Shown: piece after piece, positions 48,224-60,923 of the stretch | How positions within the stretch are numbered: the first letter of the stretch is position 1 | Layout of the letters: each line of letters begins with the position of its first letter | DNA from: Arachis hypogaea | Lineage: Eukaryota; Streptophyta; Magnoliopsida; Fabales; Fabaceae | Direction: 5' to 3' | NCBI RefSeq assembly: GCF_003086295.3 | Contig: NC_092039.1 | Span: 97,546,561 to 97,610,560, forward strand | Length of the DNA stretch: 64,000 nucleotides | Translations under genes and position numbers: made by a program | The notes under the pieces: generated by a model | The model's database searches: none | Told to the model about the DNA's origin: nothing | What the model saw: only the letters and a program-made list of their open reading frames with translations

Positions 48224-50639
48224 TCTAATATCACATTTAAGCTATGTTGAAATTTTTTAGAGAGATTCTTGAGTATGAAGTAGAGCAAAAAATGTGTATT
48301 TTGGAAGGGAACATCACCACCTACCAAACTATGACAGCATTAAGCAGCATCGAACTACATTAATAATGCATGTATATATGCCTATACTGACTTACAACGT
48401 GTTTGGATTGTTAAAATAAATTTGTAATTTTAAATTGTGTTATATTCAGCTTATGATTTATGGTTGAATGCATATGGTGACAAAAAATAGATAGAATCAT
48501 CTTATTTAGATTTAATTTTAAGCTTGAGTGGTGCATGAGAAGAAATTAATGTGTTTGAGACACTGACCATTTTCAATCAGTTGGATGGTGAGAAACCATA
48601 AATTAAAATAATATATACATACATATGCATATAAATATTTCTATACTACTATTACTCATTCTCATTATTGCATTTATGCCAAATGTATGTAGTTCATGAC
48701 CGTTTTTTGTCCATACATATGAAGCCATTGATTTCTAATTAGAATGTATTGAACTTGAAAGTTACAAGGCTATGAGCTTCACTTACTTAAATTCTCATTC
48801 TCTTTCAATTTTGTATTTGGTATTTTATGTTTCTTTAGTTAGTTTCCTAACTCACATGCAATAAGTTAAGGTTGTCAATTTCACATTAATACCCAAGTTC
48901 ATCCCTTACCATTCTGTTCTGAGTTTTGGTGTATTCTTTGGACTTTTTATTTTGCGGTTGAAAATTCTAAAAGTTATTTAAAATAGGTGAAAAAGTGTGG
49001 TTAAAAAAATTGGACCAAATTTGTGATAAAATGAGATTCTCTTTCAGTATAAAATAATTTTATACATCTATTTAGTTATGTAATGTTAAATCAATAAAAA
49101 TAATTATCTTTTTATATTAACCGTGTTAATGCTCATATAAAAAAACGAATTTTATTACATGGTTGTGTAATAAAAAATCAAAAATTCTCAAAAATCTAAT
49201 AATCATTTGACAGTACATTAATATTTATGAATTAATTTTAAGTATTATAAAAAAATTTAATTATTCTGTGATACTTATTTGGTTAAAATAAATAATTTTT
49301 TATCGTAAATTCTTTTATTAAGTATATAATACTTCAATTTGTGTATTAATTAGATTAATGTAACATTGATCATAATTGGTTGAAGTTTACTTTTTTTTCA
49401 CTCCAATAAATGAAATTTTTTTTGTAGTATTTAATATAATTTAATTTGTTTTTTTTAATATATTTCAAATTTATTTGAAAAAAAAAAGTAATTTAACCAA
49501 TTTAATATTAAAAATATAAATTAAACTTTTTTGTCCGGATAAATTTTTGTTCTTTTAGAGAATTTTAAAAAAATTAAAACAGAGTAAGTGGAATATAAAT
49601 AGAATTAGTGTATGGTATAATAATATTTTTGTAAAGTTAAGCATTTTATAATAAATTTATGATTTTCTTGGTAAAATAGTTCTTTTAAACAATAATTAGC
49701 TACCAAGATTATAATTGAAAATTTGAGTTGTAACTACAAATAAAAAAGAAAATTGTTAACTAATAATTGTTTGAAAATTATTAGTTTCAACTTATATTTA
49801 ATTTATGAAAGACTTAATTTTTAATGTATATATTAAAAATTTTGTTAGAAGAACGAAAGAATTAATTTGTCTAAGAAGGAGAATTATATAAATTTTATAA
49901 TAAAAATTTATTACATATTAAAGTAGTCTATCTAAAATTATTCATTTCAATATTTATTTAAGGAAGAAATTTAAGACATGGACAATTTTTTTTAGGAGAA
50001 AAAGAAAGCTGTGTGATATTTAATTATAAATTCTACAGTGGACGCAGCTGGTCACACTAACCACCTCCGATGTTTTTTCGCATGAATCGCTACAAATATA
50101 TAAATACCATAGCCATCGTAAAATTAACAAATAATGCAAATATAAAAGAATAAAAAACTTCTTTTGTCTCATTTGATGTGGTATCTTTTTTGTCTTATGT
50201 TTTATGAGTTAGTAGATTAAAGAGATAAATCTTACCAATAGAAAATTTTTATCCGTACGTTGCACAGGTCTTTTATTTTTTTTGTTTAATGTAATTTTTT
50301 TTAAAAGATTTTTGTACTATAATTATTTTTTTTCTTGAGACAATATTTCTAGCAATGGTCTTGCTCCATTTGACCACCAATGAAAAAAGTTTTTAAAAAT
50401 AAATTCATTAATAGTTTATGTGAGTTTAAAACTTTACAAATTATAAATAAAATTTTCACCAAACTAGTTTTTATTCCATTTAATAGATTTTTTAATAGAA
50501 TAATCGTATTATCCTAAAATAAAAAAATTGATGGTGGAAATATATTTTTTTTTTACAAAGACCGAACTGAGTCTTTACTTAAAAAAGGCAATGTTGTTTA
50601 CTGAAATTAAATTCTAAAACGAAAAATACATTTGAATCC
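48222..50639. other. AT-rich interval, no gene seen
   Basis: No coding frame. At 50247-50270 there is 'atccgtacgttgcacaggt', which resembles the hairpin end of plant Helitrons, without a clean CTRR end. Otherwise featureless. Confidence 0.5.
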
Positions 50640-50789
50640 CATTAGGGAGCCAATGAGGTATCTGTACAATGTATACAATGGGCTGTTTATTTGATCCAAT
50701 ATGAGTTAAAAATAAAAATTACTCATATTTACCCTAATTCCAAAAGTTCTATTTAGTTTTGTGTTAACCACCACCACATAATCCTTAAT

Positions 50790-51200
50790 TCAAATTTTCC
50801 TTCGTTCCCCTTTTCTGCACCGACGGTAACCTTACCCCCAAAACCCTGCACGGTCGCTGCTGAACATCCCACCACCGTGGCGTCGCGTGACCTGGAACCT
50901 CCAACAGCACCGATCAGAACTGCAGTGCCCAACCTCCTTCGCGCGTGTCTTCCCTAGCTGGCAACAGCTATATCGGTCGGCCCTGGTCCTGCACCGCTCA
51001 CCCATTGCGCAAGCTCATCTTCCGCCGCTGGCCTGTCTCAGCGCCAGTAACGTGCAAGGTGTGCGCGCCCTTGTAACCCCCTGTGGCCTGGGTCCTGCCT
51101 CCTGCATCAGCCAGTTGAGAGCGTGACCATTGGACGGGTCACGACTTCATTGGTGTTAAGGCTCCCTAACAGTTGCCGTCGTCGACGATCTACGGTTAGT
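50790..51200 (+). other. GC-rich leader-like block
   Basis: Local GC jump with CpG-rich DNA in an AT-rich background. The plus-strand frame of 79 codons (50887-51126) shows no domain. It has the look of a transposon 5' leader or captured first exon, followed by intron-like DNA 'tgattgctgtttctgttgct'. Confidence 0.4.
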
Positions 51201-51500
51201 GGGTTAATTTCTTATTTTCATGATTGCTGTTTCTGTTGCTGCTAATCGTAGATACAGTTTAATGTTGTTGAGATGTTTGACTGTTCATAGTGAAGAACTC
51301 CATTGTTGCAATTTCAGTATATTAAAATGTGTAGAATAAGTTGTTGGTGGTGTAGATGGTTGCAACTGATTTAATGTTAGTGTTGTAAACATTGCTTTTT
51401 TGGGGCTGCCATTTTGTTGCGTTATCTAAACTAGATGTTCATGCAATGAAACTTGCTGAGTTATTTGATTGTTCATAATTAAGAACACCATGGTTGAAAT

Positions 51501-51695
51501 TTGAATGTATTGGAGCATATCGAACAAGTTGTTGCTGTTGATGGCTGCATTAGATTTTATTTTAGTGCGAAAATTTTGTACAATTTAATTCAAAAGACTA
51601 TTAGAAAAGAAACTAGTGAATGCATAGTGATTACTGTAGCACATAGAATCCCTACATTTATTGATAATGACTTGGTCTTTTATGAAGGTGCATGA
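51501..51695 (+). pseudogene. ABCC-type transporter NBD2 fragment
   Basis: The plus strand encodes NLIQKTIRKETSECIVITVA then HRIPTFIDNDLVF. This is the end of a second nucleotide-binding domain of a plant ABCC (MRP) transporter, around the switch histidine (VITVAHRIPT). Upstream residues, where the Walker B DEATASID should be, are not recognisable, and the frame stops soon after the match. About 35 codons remain. ABCC proteins pump conjugates across the vacuolar or plasma membrane; this fragment cannot. Captured exon, not expressed as a transporter. Confidence 0.75.
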
Positions 51696-52924
51696 AAATT
51701 GAGGAGATCATCTCACAAATAATTCCCAAGAGAGGATACAGAAACCAGACACTTGAACAAATTTGAAAGCTTAAATAGCAATTGACAAGGAGCTCAAGAA
51801 ATGTTGGTTGATTACTTTGCCAATTTTATGAAAATTAATAAAGATTCCAAATTCCACAAGCTTAGACAATACTTTTTACCTATTGTCCTTTTCGTGTTCA
51901 TGATCTTAATCCCATACTTGTTCACTAATTTAACGAGACAAGTGCATTTTAGTTTGTCAGTGAATGATTTTGGTAAATGACGAGTTAAGTACATATTTGT
52001 TACTTATTGCCATGTCTCTTCTTTTAATGGGAATGCTACTATTTGCAGAGAAAACATATGACAATATTATTCTGAGTCTATGAATGAGAAATTTAATGTA
52101 CATATTAGAAATTGTGATCAATCCATAATATGCTGGATGTTCATTTTACTAGGTATGTAGATGCTTATTTTTATTTTTAAGTAGATGTTTAGTTAATTAG
52201 ATTAAATTTTAAGCAGATAAAATTAAAATATGTCAGATATTCAATTCATTAGGTATGCGGATGGTTATATTTATTCTTAAGTAGACGTTTATTTGATTGG
52301 ATTGGATTTAAGTAAATACAATTAAAACACGTCAGATGTTCAATTCATTAGGTAGGAGGATAATTATTTTTTATGTTAAAGTAGATGTTTATTTGATTAG
52401 ACTGAATGTAACTCAAAAAGTGGATGTTTATTTTGGTTATAACATTGGTCTTTTGCTTAAGTTGCTAGATTCTGCATGCACATACTCTACTAATTTCTTT
52501 TGTTATGTGGTTTGAGAGTTATGGAAAAGTATTGCACACCAATGTGAGACATTCTGCTTTTGTCCGCAACGCTAAGGACACAAGGTCGTTAATTCATGTA
52601 GTGATGCAAATGGCGCGTAAGTTTTCAAGTTGGTAAAAACCTCTAATATTTCTAATAAAAAACATCTATTAAATCATAAAAAAATTCAAAATCTCTGCTA
52701 CAAACATTCAAATTCAACCGAAACACTTTTAGTTGAGATTGTTTCATGACAACAATGTTTCAATGTAGCTCTTCCATACAATGCTTTTCTTCTTGTTTTA
52801 GCTGCCTACAAAGAAAGCACAACCAAAGTAAATACCAAAAGCAAAAAAATGTTACTTGAGATCAATAACATTGTAATCGAGGAATTGAGAATTCATCAAT
52901 TTTGTTATCATTAATTACTTGTCC

Positions 52925-53620
52925 AAATCACCGAATTTCAGTGTTGCTGATTGGATAAAACAAGATTGGTGAAGGATCAACTAAGATAACATGTCCATGG
53001 ATTGCATATGGAAGATTACAATTCTACAGGATTAGACCAACAAAATAAGATGGTAGATCAACCTGAAGAAAGTTAAAAAAATCTCTTGAATCACTTTGAA
53101 CTATGAACCATTATTCTATTCTACAATATAATAAAAAGATATAAATTTAACATGATAGAATTCATACCTTAGGATTGCAGAGAGAACGTCTTAAGTTGGA
53201 AAACAACTATCACAAACTATGGTGAGAGGAGCCTTTGCTGTAAGCTCTTCTCCACTCTTAGTTTTGTAGTGAACTCCTTTGACAATTCCATTTTCTTCTA
53301 ATAGAGATGTGACAGTTCCTTGTTATAACTTTGCACTGCAAAACATAGTAGTACAAAAGCAAGATCATATGAACTTTATGTCTTCATGTATAGATATTTA
53401 TTCAAGAATCAAATTGTGAACTTGGTGAGAAAATTGTACTTGAGAAGAGAAGAAGCCTTCGCTCGCATTCTTTGGATGAAATGGCCATTGTGAAAGCTTT
53501 TACCGGAAATATCAGAACTAAACTTTTCCAAGAGATAAAAGAGCTTGGTATTTTTTCCATCTTTGTAAAGGGCATAGCCAAAGACTAGTTGTGCATCATT
53601 TTCATCCACACAATCTACAA
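52925..53620 (-). pseudogene. Squalene epoxidase fragment, three exons
   Basis: Minus-strand exon 1 (about 53620-53409) encodes DENDAQLVFGYALYKDGKNT and SGKSFHNGHFIQRMRAKASS. Exon 2 (about 53345-53168) gives QGTVTSLLEENGIVKGVHYK and LTAKAPLTIVCD, then a one-base loss shifts the frame before NLRRSLCNPK. Exon 3 (about 53063-52930) gives VDLPSYFVGLIL-stop-NCNLPYAIHGHVIL and DPSPILFYPIS. The order and introns are those of a plant squalene monooxygenase (FAD-dependent, ER-bound, makes 2,3-oxidosqualene for sterols and saponins). At least two stops (one at a Glu codon after the exon 2 start, one in exon 3) and the frameshift make it dead. The N-terminal FAD-binding Rossmann part and the C-terminal membrane part are missing. 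Confidence 0.85.
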
Positions 53621-53868
53621 CAACTCATAACATTCATTCTATTATGAGCCTTAAATTTGATGTGCAGAGTTAAGGGAATGTGTTTGTACCTAAGATTGAA
53701 ATTCTTCAATAATTTGTCACCAAAAACCTTATCATTCATTAGGAATTTAAGATTGAATAAATTGTATCTACTTAAAATTCAATCCAATCAATTAAACATC
53801 CACTTAAAAATAAAAATAAGAATCCGCATATCTAGTAAAATGAACATCCAGCAGTAATGAATCGTTCT

Positions 53869-54720
53869 CATTCTATTGCAGCTAATTTTCAACCATGGAA
53901 TGCTGAGGAGTAGTAACCACCAAATCATAACTAACATCAGTAGTTGCAGCTGATGTCTGCAGTGTTTAAGGACAAAAATTACTTAAATAACCCTTCAAAA
54001 GACCAAAACACAAAAATAATATATATATTGATTATATTCTCATCACATGTTGATATAATAAACAAAACTTAATTCAATCTAAACCATGACACATATACAG
54101 TAGTGCATCAAAAAATACATTTTGAGCGTTATAACTTCTTTTGAAAAGTAGGTGAAAATTTGTTAATCACACAAGCACGTGTTTCATATATACTTACAAT
54201 TTGCAATTGCTGCCTCATGTAACCATTCTCACACACAAGCTGTGACACTTGTTTCTGCAACCGATCATTCTCTTCCATCAAAAACTTATTCATTGCTGTA
54301 AGCTTCCGGTTCACAATTTGAAGCTGCGAAGCTTTTTTTCTCTGCTTCTCCCTACACCTGCACCATTATGATTCTATTTCAACAACACCCCACAATTCAC
54401 ATAACAAAAAAGTTGCAATCTTTGAAGCCAAAAATACAACAAAATTAAGATTGTTAGATGACAACACCCCACAATCAACCAAAAAAAAAAGTGAGATGTT
54501 TAAACTAAAAGTTTGAGGCAAACCTTTTATTCTGGAACCAAACCTTGATTTGCTTTGGTTCAATGTTAGAATGAAGGCGCACTCTCGGATCAGTTGTTGC
54601 CACCTGAGAAAACTTGGTTTTGGACACTCAGCATAGACCCTTTCAGGAGCTTCAACCTGTTCAGCAGTGTACCTCGCATATTTCCCAGAATTAAGGTGCT
54701 TATATAAAACATCGATTTCT
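53869..54720 (-). pseudogene. REVOLUTA-like HD-ZIP III fragment
   Basis: Minus-strand exon 1 (about 54720-54532) encodes SGKYARYTAEQVEAPERVYA, ECPKPSFLRWQQLIREC, then a frameshift and NIEPKQIKVWFQNK: homeodomain helices 1-3. Exon 2 (54362-54198) encodes RCREKQRKKASQLQIVNRKL then TAMNKFLMEENDRLQKQVSQ and LVCENGYMRQQLQI, the rest of the homeodomain and the leucine zipper. Exon 3 (from 53956) gives SYDLVVTTPQHSM, then stops. Normal donor and acceptor sites separate the exons. TAEQVEALERVYAEC, QLVCENGYM and VVTTPQHS are closer to REVOLUTA than to ATHB-8/15. The START and MEKHLA domains and the miR165/166 site are missing. HD-ZIP III proteins set adaxial and vascular fate; this piece cannot act as one. 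Confidence 0.85.
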
Positions 54721-55035
54721 GTTCAGTTTGCAATAGGTATTTTAATGTTTAGTTAATCACTTCATTAATGAATATTCATCCACAAAATAAGCAAACAATC
54801 TTGATTCGATACCTGTTGGAGACCAAGAGGACCCAAAGACCTTGGTTCTTCTTCAATATCATTTCAAAAGCTTTGGTCTTCTGAAAGTTACAAAATAATA
54901 GTTTCTGTAAACTTCATCCATGAAAAAAAAATTCAATATGAGTAAATTAAACATCCAACCTTATGAGAAAAAAACTCCAAAATATAGAAAAAAACACACA
55001 AAATATCCAACACACTTTTATTCAAACTTAAAAAA

Positions 55036-55423
55036 TTAATGATACGAGAAACATAAAAATTGAAGCAGCACTACAAAGAGGAGATTATCGTGTTGGTGGG
55101 CGTCAATCGGGGGGAGCAGGATCGCAACAAGTTTGGTGCGTGAGCAGGGGGAGGCCGTCAGGCAACATGAGGTGGCGAACTTCAACGGCCACGCTAACGA
55201 TGGCCGGTGTCGCTGCAGCATGATGGAGGGCGACATGAGGGAGGACGCGCCCGCTGAGGCGCGATTGAAGAGGGCAACACGAGAGGGGATTGGTGCGGTG
55301 GATGATGGCAATGCGAGGGAGAAAGAGAGAACGTCTGTGTTGAGAAAAAAGAAAAAGAAGAATGGCGCTGAGAGAGAATTAGAATTAGGGTTAATGTTGA
55401 AAAATACTGACCCTAATATTTGA
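55036..55423 (-). other. GC-rich block at right end of capture cluster
   Basis: CpG-rich, with open frames on both strands and no domain. On the minus strand it reads like a leader: 'aaccctaattctaattctctctcagcgcc'. It mirrors the GC-rich block at 50790-51200, which may reflect two related transposon ends. Confidence 0.4.
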
Positions 55424-55560
55424 ATTCAAAATTACTAATTATTAAAAATTAATTAAGTTAATTATTATATCATTTTAATTTTTTTTAATTTTATTATACA
55501 CATTATATATTAAATATATTGGCTCGTCGTACTTTCTCAATTTTAATGTAATTCTCAATT

Positions 55561-56608
55561 TTAATGTAAGAAGCTCTTATTAAATGCAGGGAACAAATTC
55601 TGAAAATATTTCACCATGTCCAAAAAAACAATTACAATATCCTTGCTTTTGGCATTAGCTAAAACTATACTTATATACGAAATTTGTCTTTACCAAATGA
55701 TCATATGATTAATTAGCTTTTACAATATTTACTAATTGTGATAAACTCTAGGAAGTACAGACACGTCTAAAACATACAATACGGATACTCTTGCAATATA
55801 ATTGGATAATAAGTCTAAAATATTTATACTCATGTCGATCTATTCTTTAGTTTTTTTAATCTGTAAATATGCACAAATTCTAACGATAAATATTTTTACT
55901 CCTTTTTAATGTTATTTTTTATTCTAATTTATTATTTAATAATGACAAAATATCAATTATTATTTATATGTTTTATTATATTACGTGAATTGAAATCCAA
56001 TATACTAAAGTTACATGATTTGAAATCCAACAAAATAAAATCTCATTAGATGAAATATCAATAATCATTCATCTCTTTTTTTTACATAACAGGCAAGACT
56101 AAACAGTTAAGTAACTTAAAAAGAAAAGCCTTCAAAGACAGAAACCAGCCATAAGAAACTTTAGGATTTGCTTTCTTTCTGTTATAATCTCTTGATTTCT
56201 TCTTAATGTTTCTTACTTTTACAAGATTTAGAAAAGCATAATAAAAACAGATTTAATGATTTCAACTTTTGTTTTTACAAAATCTTGAAAACAAGAGATA
56301 TTATTTTGTTAAAAATCAAAGAAACCATGTTCAAGTAAATTTGATCTGTTGCACTTATTTAAGCCTAAACCTGTTTTAGATTCCAACTGTGAACCTTTCA
56401 GCAGATTTAGTGTTCAATAAAACAATTGAACGAGCTCATCAATTTAAACTTTGAAGTAAAATGTCTTGTACAAACAATCCTCGTGCCACAGAGAAGAGAG
56501 GCTCAACCATTAGTACATTTGGCCAGGAACATGATTCCACAAAATGCGCTGGCGCTTGTTCTACAGCAAAGAAAATAAGATGGCAAGAGCACTTGGCGAA
56601 TTTCACCT
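55561..56608. other. Intergenic and probable 3' UTR of the gene at 56609
   Basis: AT-rich, no coding frame. The last few hundred bases before 56609 probably include the 3' UTR of the minus-strand gene. A short repeat 'ttctcaattttaatgtaa' occurs twice at 55545-55580. Confidence 0.5.
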
Positions 56609-59600
56609 CTAGCTTCCAAAATTGCTCTCTTCAACCTCGCTTCCGTCACAAGATATCGGTTCAGAGCTCGCTGTGCTGCTTGTGGCAAGGGGAGAATCAG
56701 AAACACCAGCTGCCTTGCTCTTCAAGGAACCACCGGATCTCACGCTGTACATGGAAGAGGCTGGAATGTTTGTCACGTGTGGCCGTATATTTCCCTGAAA
56801 GCTTCGTCTTATATCCTGCCAAAAAAGAAAAGAAACCGGAGATAACTTGGTAACTGCCTTGCCTAATATGAAACAGACATAACTCAAGTAATCTTATTTA
56901 CTCGTGTATTTTAGCAACACATGATTACCATATTTTCTTGCCATGTAGGAGTGAGTTACTTCTAAAGAGTGGCAAATGTTGGAAATTTATTATAATATAA
57001 ACTTCTACTCTTGTCTAATTGTAATTAAAAGAAAAGACACCTATAGAGATTGTCCTCTCTATGCCCATTGATAACGACATTTTTCAATTTCTCTCTAACA
57101 GACGAGAAAAACTTCCATCATGATGAATATCTGAAAGGGGAAAGAGAGAGAAACCAATCGTGAAGTTCCCGGGTATGAAAATCACAACCTTCAAGATCCT
57201 ATTTCGTTTACAGCAAAAACTCTCAATGTACTAATTTACTTCAAGGCAGTTATTCAACGACACATATGAAACAGAATGCATAAAGTTATGAACATACCAT
57301 GTGCCTCATTGCCATATCCAAAGATTTCTTTGAGAGTGTAGTTCCAAATCCAGAGCTACCAGAGGAAGATTTTCCATTAGAATTGTTGTTGGCAGAGTGA
57401 TGATCAACATGCTTAGGAGGTGCCAATTTTCTCATGTTCACAACTCTTTCAACCATTTTTGTCCCAATGACAACCGGGCTATCTTCGTCGCCATCAGTGA
57501 AACGAGCTCTACTCAAAGCATGCAAGGAGCTCTGACCACTATAGGCAGACCCGGTTGAAGGCCGCCCCTTGGACGGCGCGCTTGACTGCCTTCTAGGCTT
57601 TTCATTGCTGGTAGCCTCGCCAGAAGATGATGGTGGTCTGGAGCTAGGTGCTCCAGGCCTACTCCTCGTGACTGAAGCCGGCCTTTCAGGCAACGATGTT
57701 TTCAAATTCGGAGGAGCATCATGAGAAAATCCAGGCATTTGTGAAGGCTCCCAAGGTCTAGACTTAACTGATGGTGAGATACCACGCGATTGAGCTGGAT
57801 TCTTTGCAGCTGCAGGGCGTGCTTTTGAAGCAGAAGAAGGCCTAGTCGGAGGAGCAGACACACCAAGTGTCCTTGATGGGGTTGATGATCTAAGATTAGG
57901 TGTTGCTGATCTTTGAGAAGCCTTAGGAGCTGTCGAAGAAGATCTTGAAGTAGGTGTTGAGGCCCTGGAAGTGGATCGGGTAGTAGGCGTGGATGATCTC
58001 AGTGATGGAGCTGCAGGCTTTGCAGATGTTAAGGTGGGCCTGGAGGAAGGTGTGGAAGGCCTAGAGGTTTTAGTAGTAGAAGGTAATGTTGACCTTCTAG
58101 AGGGCGTTGAAGACCTCGAGGAAGCCGAGGATGGAGGCCCAGATGAGGAAGGCTTTTTGTTACTAGTGGTGGAAGAACCATGCCCTGGCATTGTTACATT
58201 ATTCTTAGTGACTATATTGGACTTGGTTCTTGAACTAGGTTCTACTTGGATATTAGAAACCTGTAACATGATAATAACAAGAAAGTTGCACATATCAAAT
58301 CAACTAGAGAAAGAAAACAGAATGTCTCAAATATTCATAGGTGGAATTTTAAAAGATAACTTGTCAATTGAATTTGAGGTTGGTGCATCCAACCAATTGT
58401 TCTGGTTTTGCAGCATACACAAATTTAGATAGATTAAATTGTTCATACACACCCTAGGCTTTAATGCCGTTGGACGAGTTTTATGAATCTCTGCTTCGCT
58501 CTTTACTGATATATGTGGTTCCTTTTCAAGAGTTGGAAAAAGAGGAGCATCTGGCGGCGAAAGAAGCCTAAAACAGAACAAACTTCTCGTCAGAACGATG
58601 GATGCCATTGCAATGGACAAAGCTTATAATGCAACAAAAATCCAGAAAATATGACTGAGTCATATGTGATTATATTATTCAGTTTAGACAATTTCAGCAT
58701 AGCAGAGAAGTCCAAATTTACATAAGAAGCAACTTGGTGTGTTGCACACAAAGAGAATACAATTGTTTTTCCACTTCTTAAGGTTTCAATTTGAAATCAG
58801 CAACAATATGAATATTTTGAAGGAGTATATTTGAAAACTAAAGCTTGATGCTAACTTAATTCTTTTGGAGGATCAGAAAAGGTACCAGAATCAACTTTGA
58901 TGTTAAAATTAGAAATCGGAAATTTCAAGTTATACCAACACCCAATCATATATTTTCATGTAGACAAAAGTAGTTAACTTTCCTTAACAATGTATGAGCC
59001 ATTCATCATGCTTGAATAATGATAAGAACAAAGACAATTAAGGTTCAAAGCATAAAAAGATATCTCAAGTGGGGACTGCTCAAAAACAAAAACAAAAAGA
59101 AGAAAACAATCATACACTTTTATCATTCTAAAAGCCAACTTATGAAATAATTATCTGCAATTTTTATATACTTCTCATCTCATTATCTTAACTACTTTCG
59201 ACTAAACTAGCACACCATTTTGATTTACTATCAGTTCCACACCAGATCAGCTATAAAAATAGTGGCCCACAAGAAAATTAAGGTTTAATTAAAATTCCCT
59301 TTTGAATCCAATTATAGTAATCTACAAGATCTAGATACTCTCATAAGAGTATGACTCAAATTAAACAATTAACAAAAAGTTTAAAAGACCCAATTACCAA
59401 TCATAATCAGACTTATCATTCTCCGAATTCAAGAACTCTTCAACCCCAGTCTTCCTAGGAGGCACTGAAGATACGATCTTAGAAATGGTAGAGTTCTCTC
59501 TATTGGATTCTGCAGTGAACAACAGCATAAGCTCACATAATAAAGCACCATGAAAAAAGAAAAGGGGCGTGAAGAAAAAGATAAAAGAAAAAGAAACATA

Positions 59601-59752
59601 CCCAAATTGGACAAATCAAGTTCCTCAGAGTCTTGGAGAAAGAGCAGGTTGTTCTTCTCATTCTCCTTCTCCTTCCTCCTCATCTCAAGGAACAAGGCAA
59701 GTTCCTCGTCTCTCTCCTTCATCACCATCACCTCAGCTTCTAGAAGCCTCTT
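56609..59752 (-). CDS. Ser/Pro-rich basic protein, At2g40070/At3g09000 family
   Basis: Five coding exons on the minus strand with GT/AG borders: 59752(or 59728)-59602, 59509-59398, 58567-58453, 58260-57298, 56815-56609. Their phases fit, giving 507 residues from the ATG at 59728. The N-terminus has KERDEELALFLEMRRKEKE, the conserved start of the family. Exons 2-3 join at NDKSDYDWLLSPP then APLFPTLE, where the usual family reading is TPPGTPLFP. Residues about 119-400 are Ser/Pro/Thr/Arg-rich with many RSSTP and SRPSTPS units. The C-terminal part holds RVVNMRKLAPPK and SKKSLDMAMRHMDIRRSFQG. Members are plant proline-rich basic proteins, some reported as microtubule-linked; a role here is inferred. 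An acceptor-like CAG at 59753-59755 suggests an upstream exon, so the true start is uncertain. No stops or frameshifts: the one intact host gene. Confidence 0.85.
58568..59397 (-). other. Largest intron of the gene at 56609
   Basis: About 830 bp of AT-rich DNA with a GGTAATTG donor (from 59397) and a tctgttttag acceptor (ending 58568). No transposon or RNA gene recognised in it. Confidence 0.7.
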
Positions 59753-60467
59753 CTGATGTTAAAAACAAGAACTCAGAAGATCACACCTTTGATTATCCCC
59801 TCAAGCACCAAGTTCCAAAGTTGAACTCTTTCAATCAGAACGATGAGCCAAAAGGGTATCACAAGGATCTAAGAATGAATGGATATGGTGTCAACACAAG
59901 TTGCCTTCAAAGTTCCAATAAGCTAAGAAACTCAGCAAGAGAGAGAGGTGAATCAATCAATCAATCAATCATTCAGATCACATGTACAAGGTAGATTGGT
60001 GTGATGTGCTTTGAATGTGCTCGAAGATTTTGATCTTATGTTTGCTATGACAATGTTGGAAGCTGCGGTGGTGGTGGTTATTGCTGCGTGCAACTTTGTC
60101 CGTAGTTGACTGTTTGGCATTCAGATGTTTGAAAATGGAAGACATAGACCAAAGATAAAAAAACAACACTAGACTAGATTTGAATTCAATTTATGCGGTT
60201 TATTTAATTGTTCTGCTGACATTATTATTTATTACATTAAAAAATTCGAAATGGGTTTTCTCTTAATCTTCCTAAATCTATAATATTGGAATTTGAATTG
60301 GCATTAGAGTTGCTCCACATGTTTTAAGTTTAATGAAGTTGCCCCCTATTCGGGTAGAAATTTTTTTCTCTTTCCTATTATAAGGTATGTTTATATAATT
60401 TTTAGAATCGTGAGAGCTATACACAAAAAAATCAACCATCAAATTGACTATTAATAATATAAAATAT
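59753..60467. other. 5' flank of the gene at 56609
   Basis: Likely promoter and 5' UTR side, with a small (TCAA)n run near 59950-59972. A 63-codon minus-strand frame (60169-59978), rich in His and Lys, is not like the family N-terminus and may be upstream leader or a first exon. No TATA box can be assigned with confidence. Confidence 0.4.
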
Positions 60468-60923
60468 GGGATAAAATATTTGAATAAATTAAAAGGGAGT
60501 CAAATATTACTAATATTATCTAAAGCAAGAAATGGTATCTGAATCACCCAAAAGCCTTATTTATATATATATCGAATTAGAATAATTCGATTTGCAATTT
60601 TTATTAGTAAATCGAATTAAACTAAGTAGAATTATTAGACCGCATATAAATCGAATTAGACAATTTTGATTTACAGATGAATCAAGTAAATCAAAATAGA
60701 CTAGTCAGATTTATGCATGGGTGGTTTGACTCCAAGTAAATTGAATTAGGCTATTCCGATTTATCTTGTTAGAGATCAAAACACATAAATCGAATTAGTT
60801 CAAGTAGATTTGCTATTGTTTTAGCAACATATTTAAATGGAGGCAGAGTAATTCGATTTAGAAGGGAGCAAATGTGTATAAATAGTTGTGGAATGTGAAT
60901 TCTCCATCATAGTGAGCCTCACA

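Larger units (their letters stand above)
50640..55560. mobile_element. Gene-capture cluster (Pack-type element candidate)
   Basis: Between a GC-rich plus-oriented block (50790-51200) and a GC-rich minus-oriented block (55050-55400) lie intron-containing pieces of three unrelated genes: ABCC transporter (+), squalene epoxidase (-) and REVOLUTA-like HD-ZIP III (-). The left edge 'attagggagccaatgaggtatctgtacaatg' is a transposon end of a kind common in peanut. The right end was not found, and strong inverted repeats between the ends were not seen. Introns are retained, so capture was at DNA level. A Pack-MULE or a Helitron are both possible. Confidence 0.5.
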
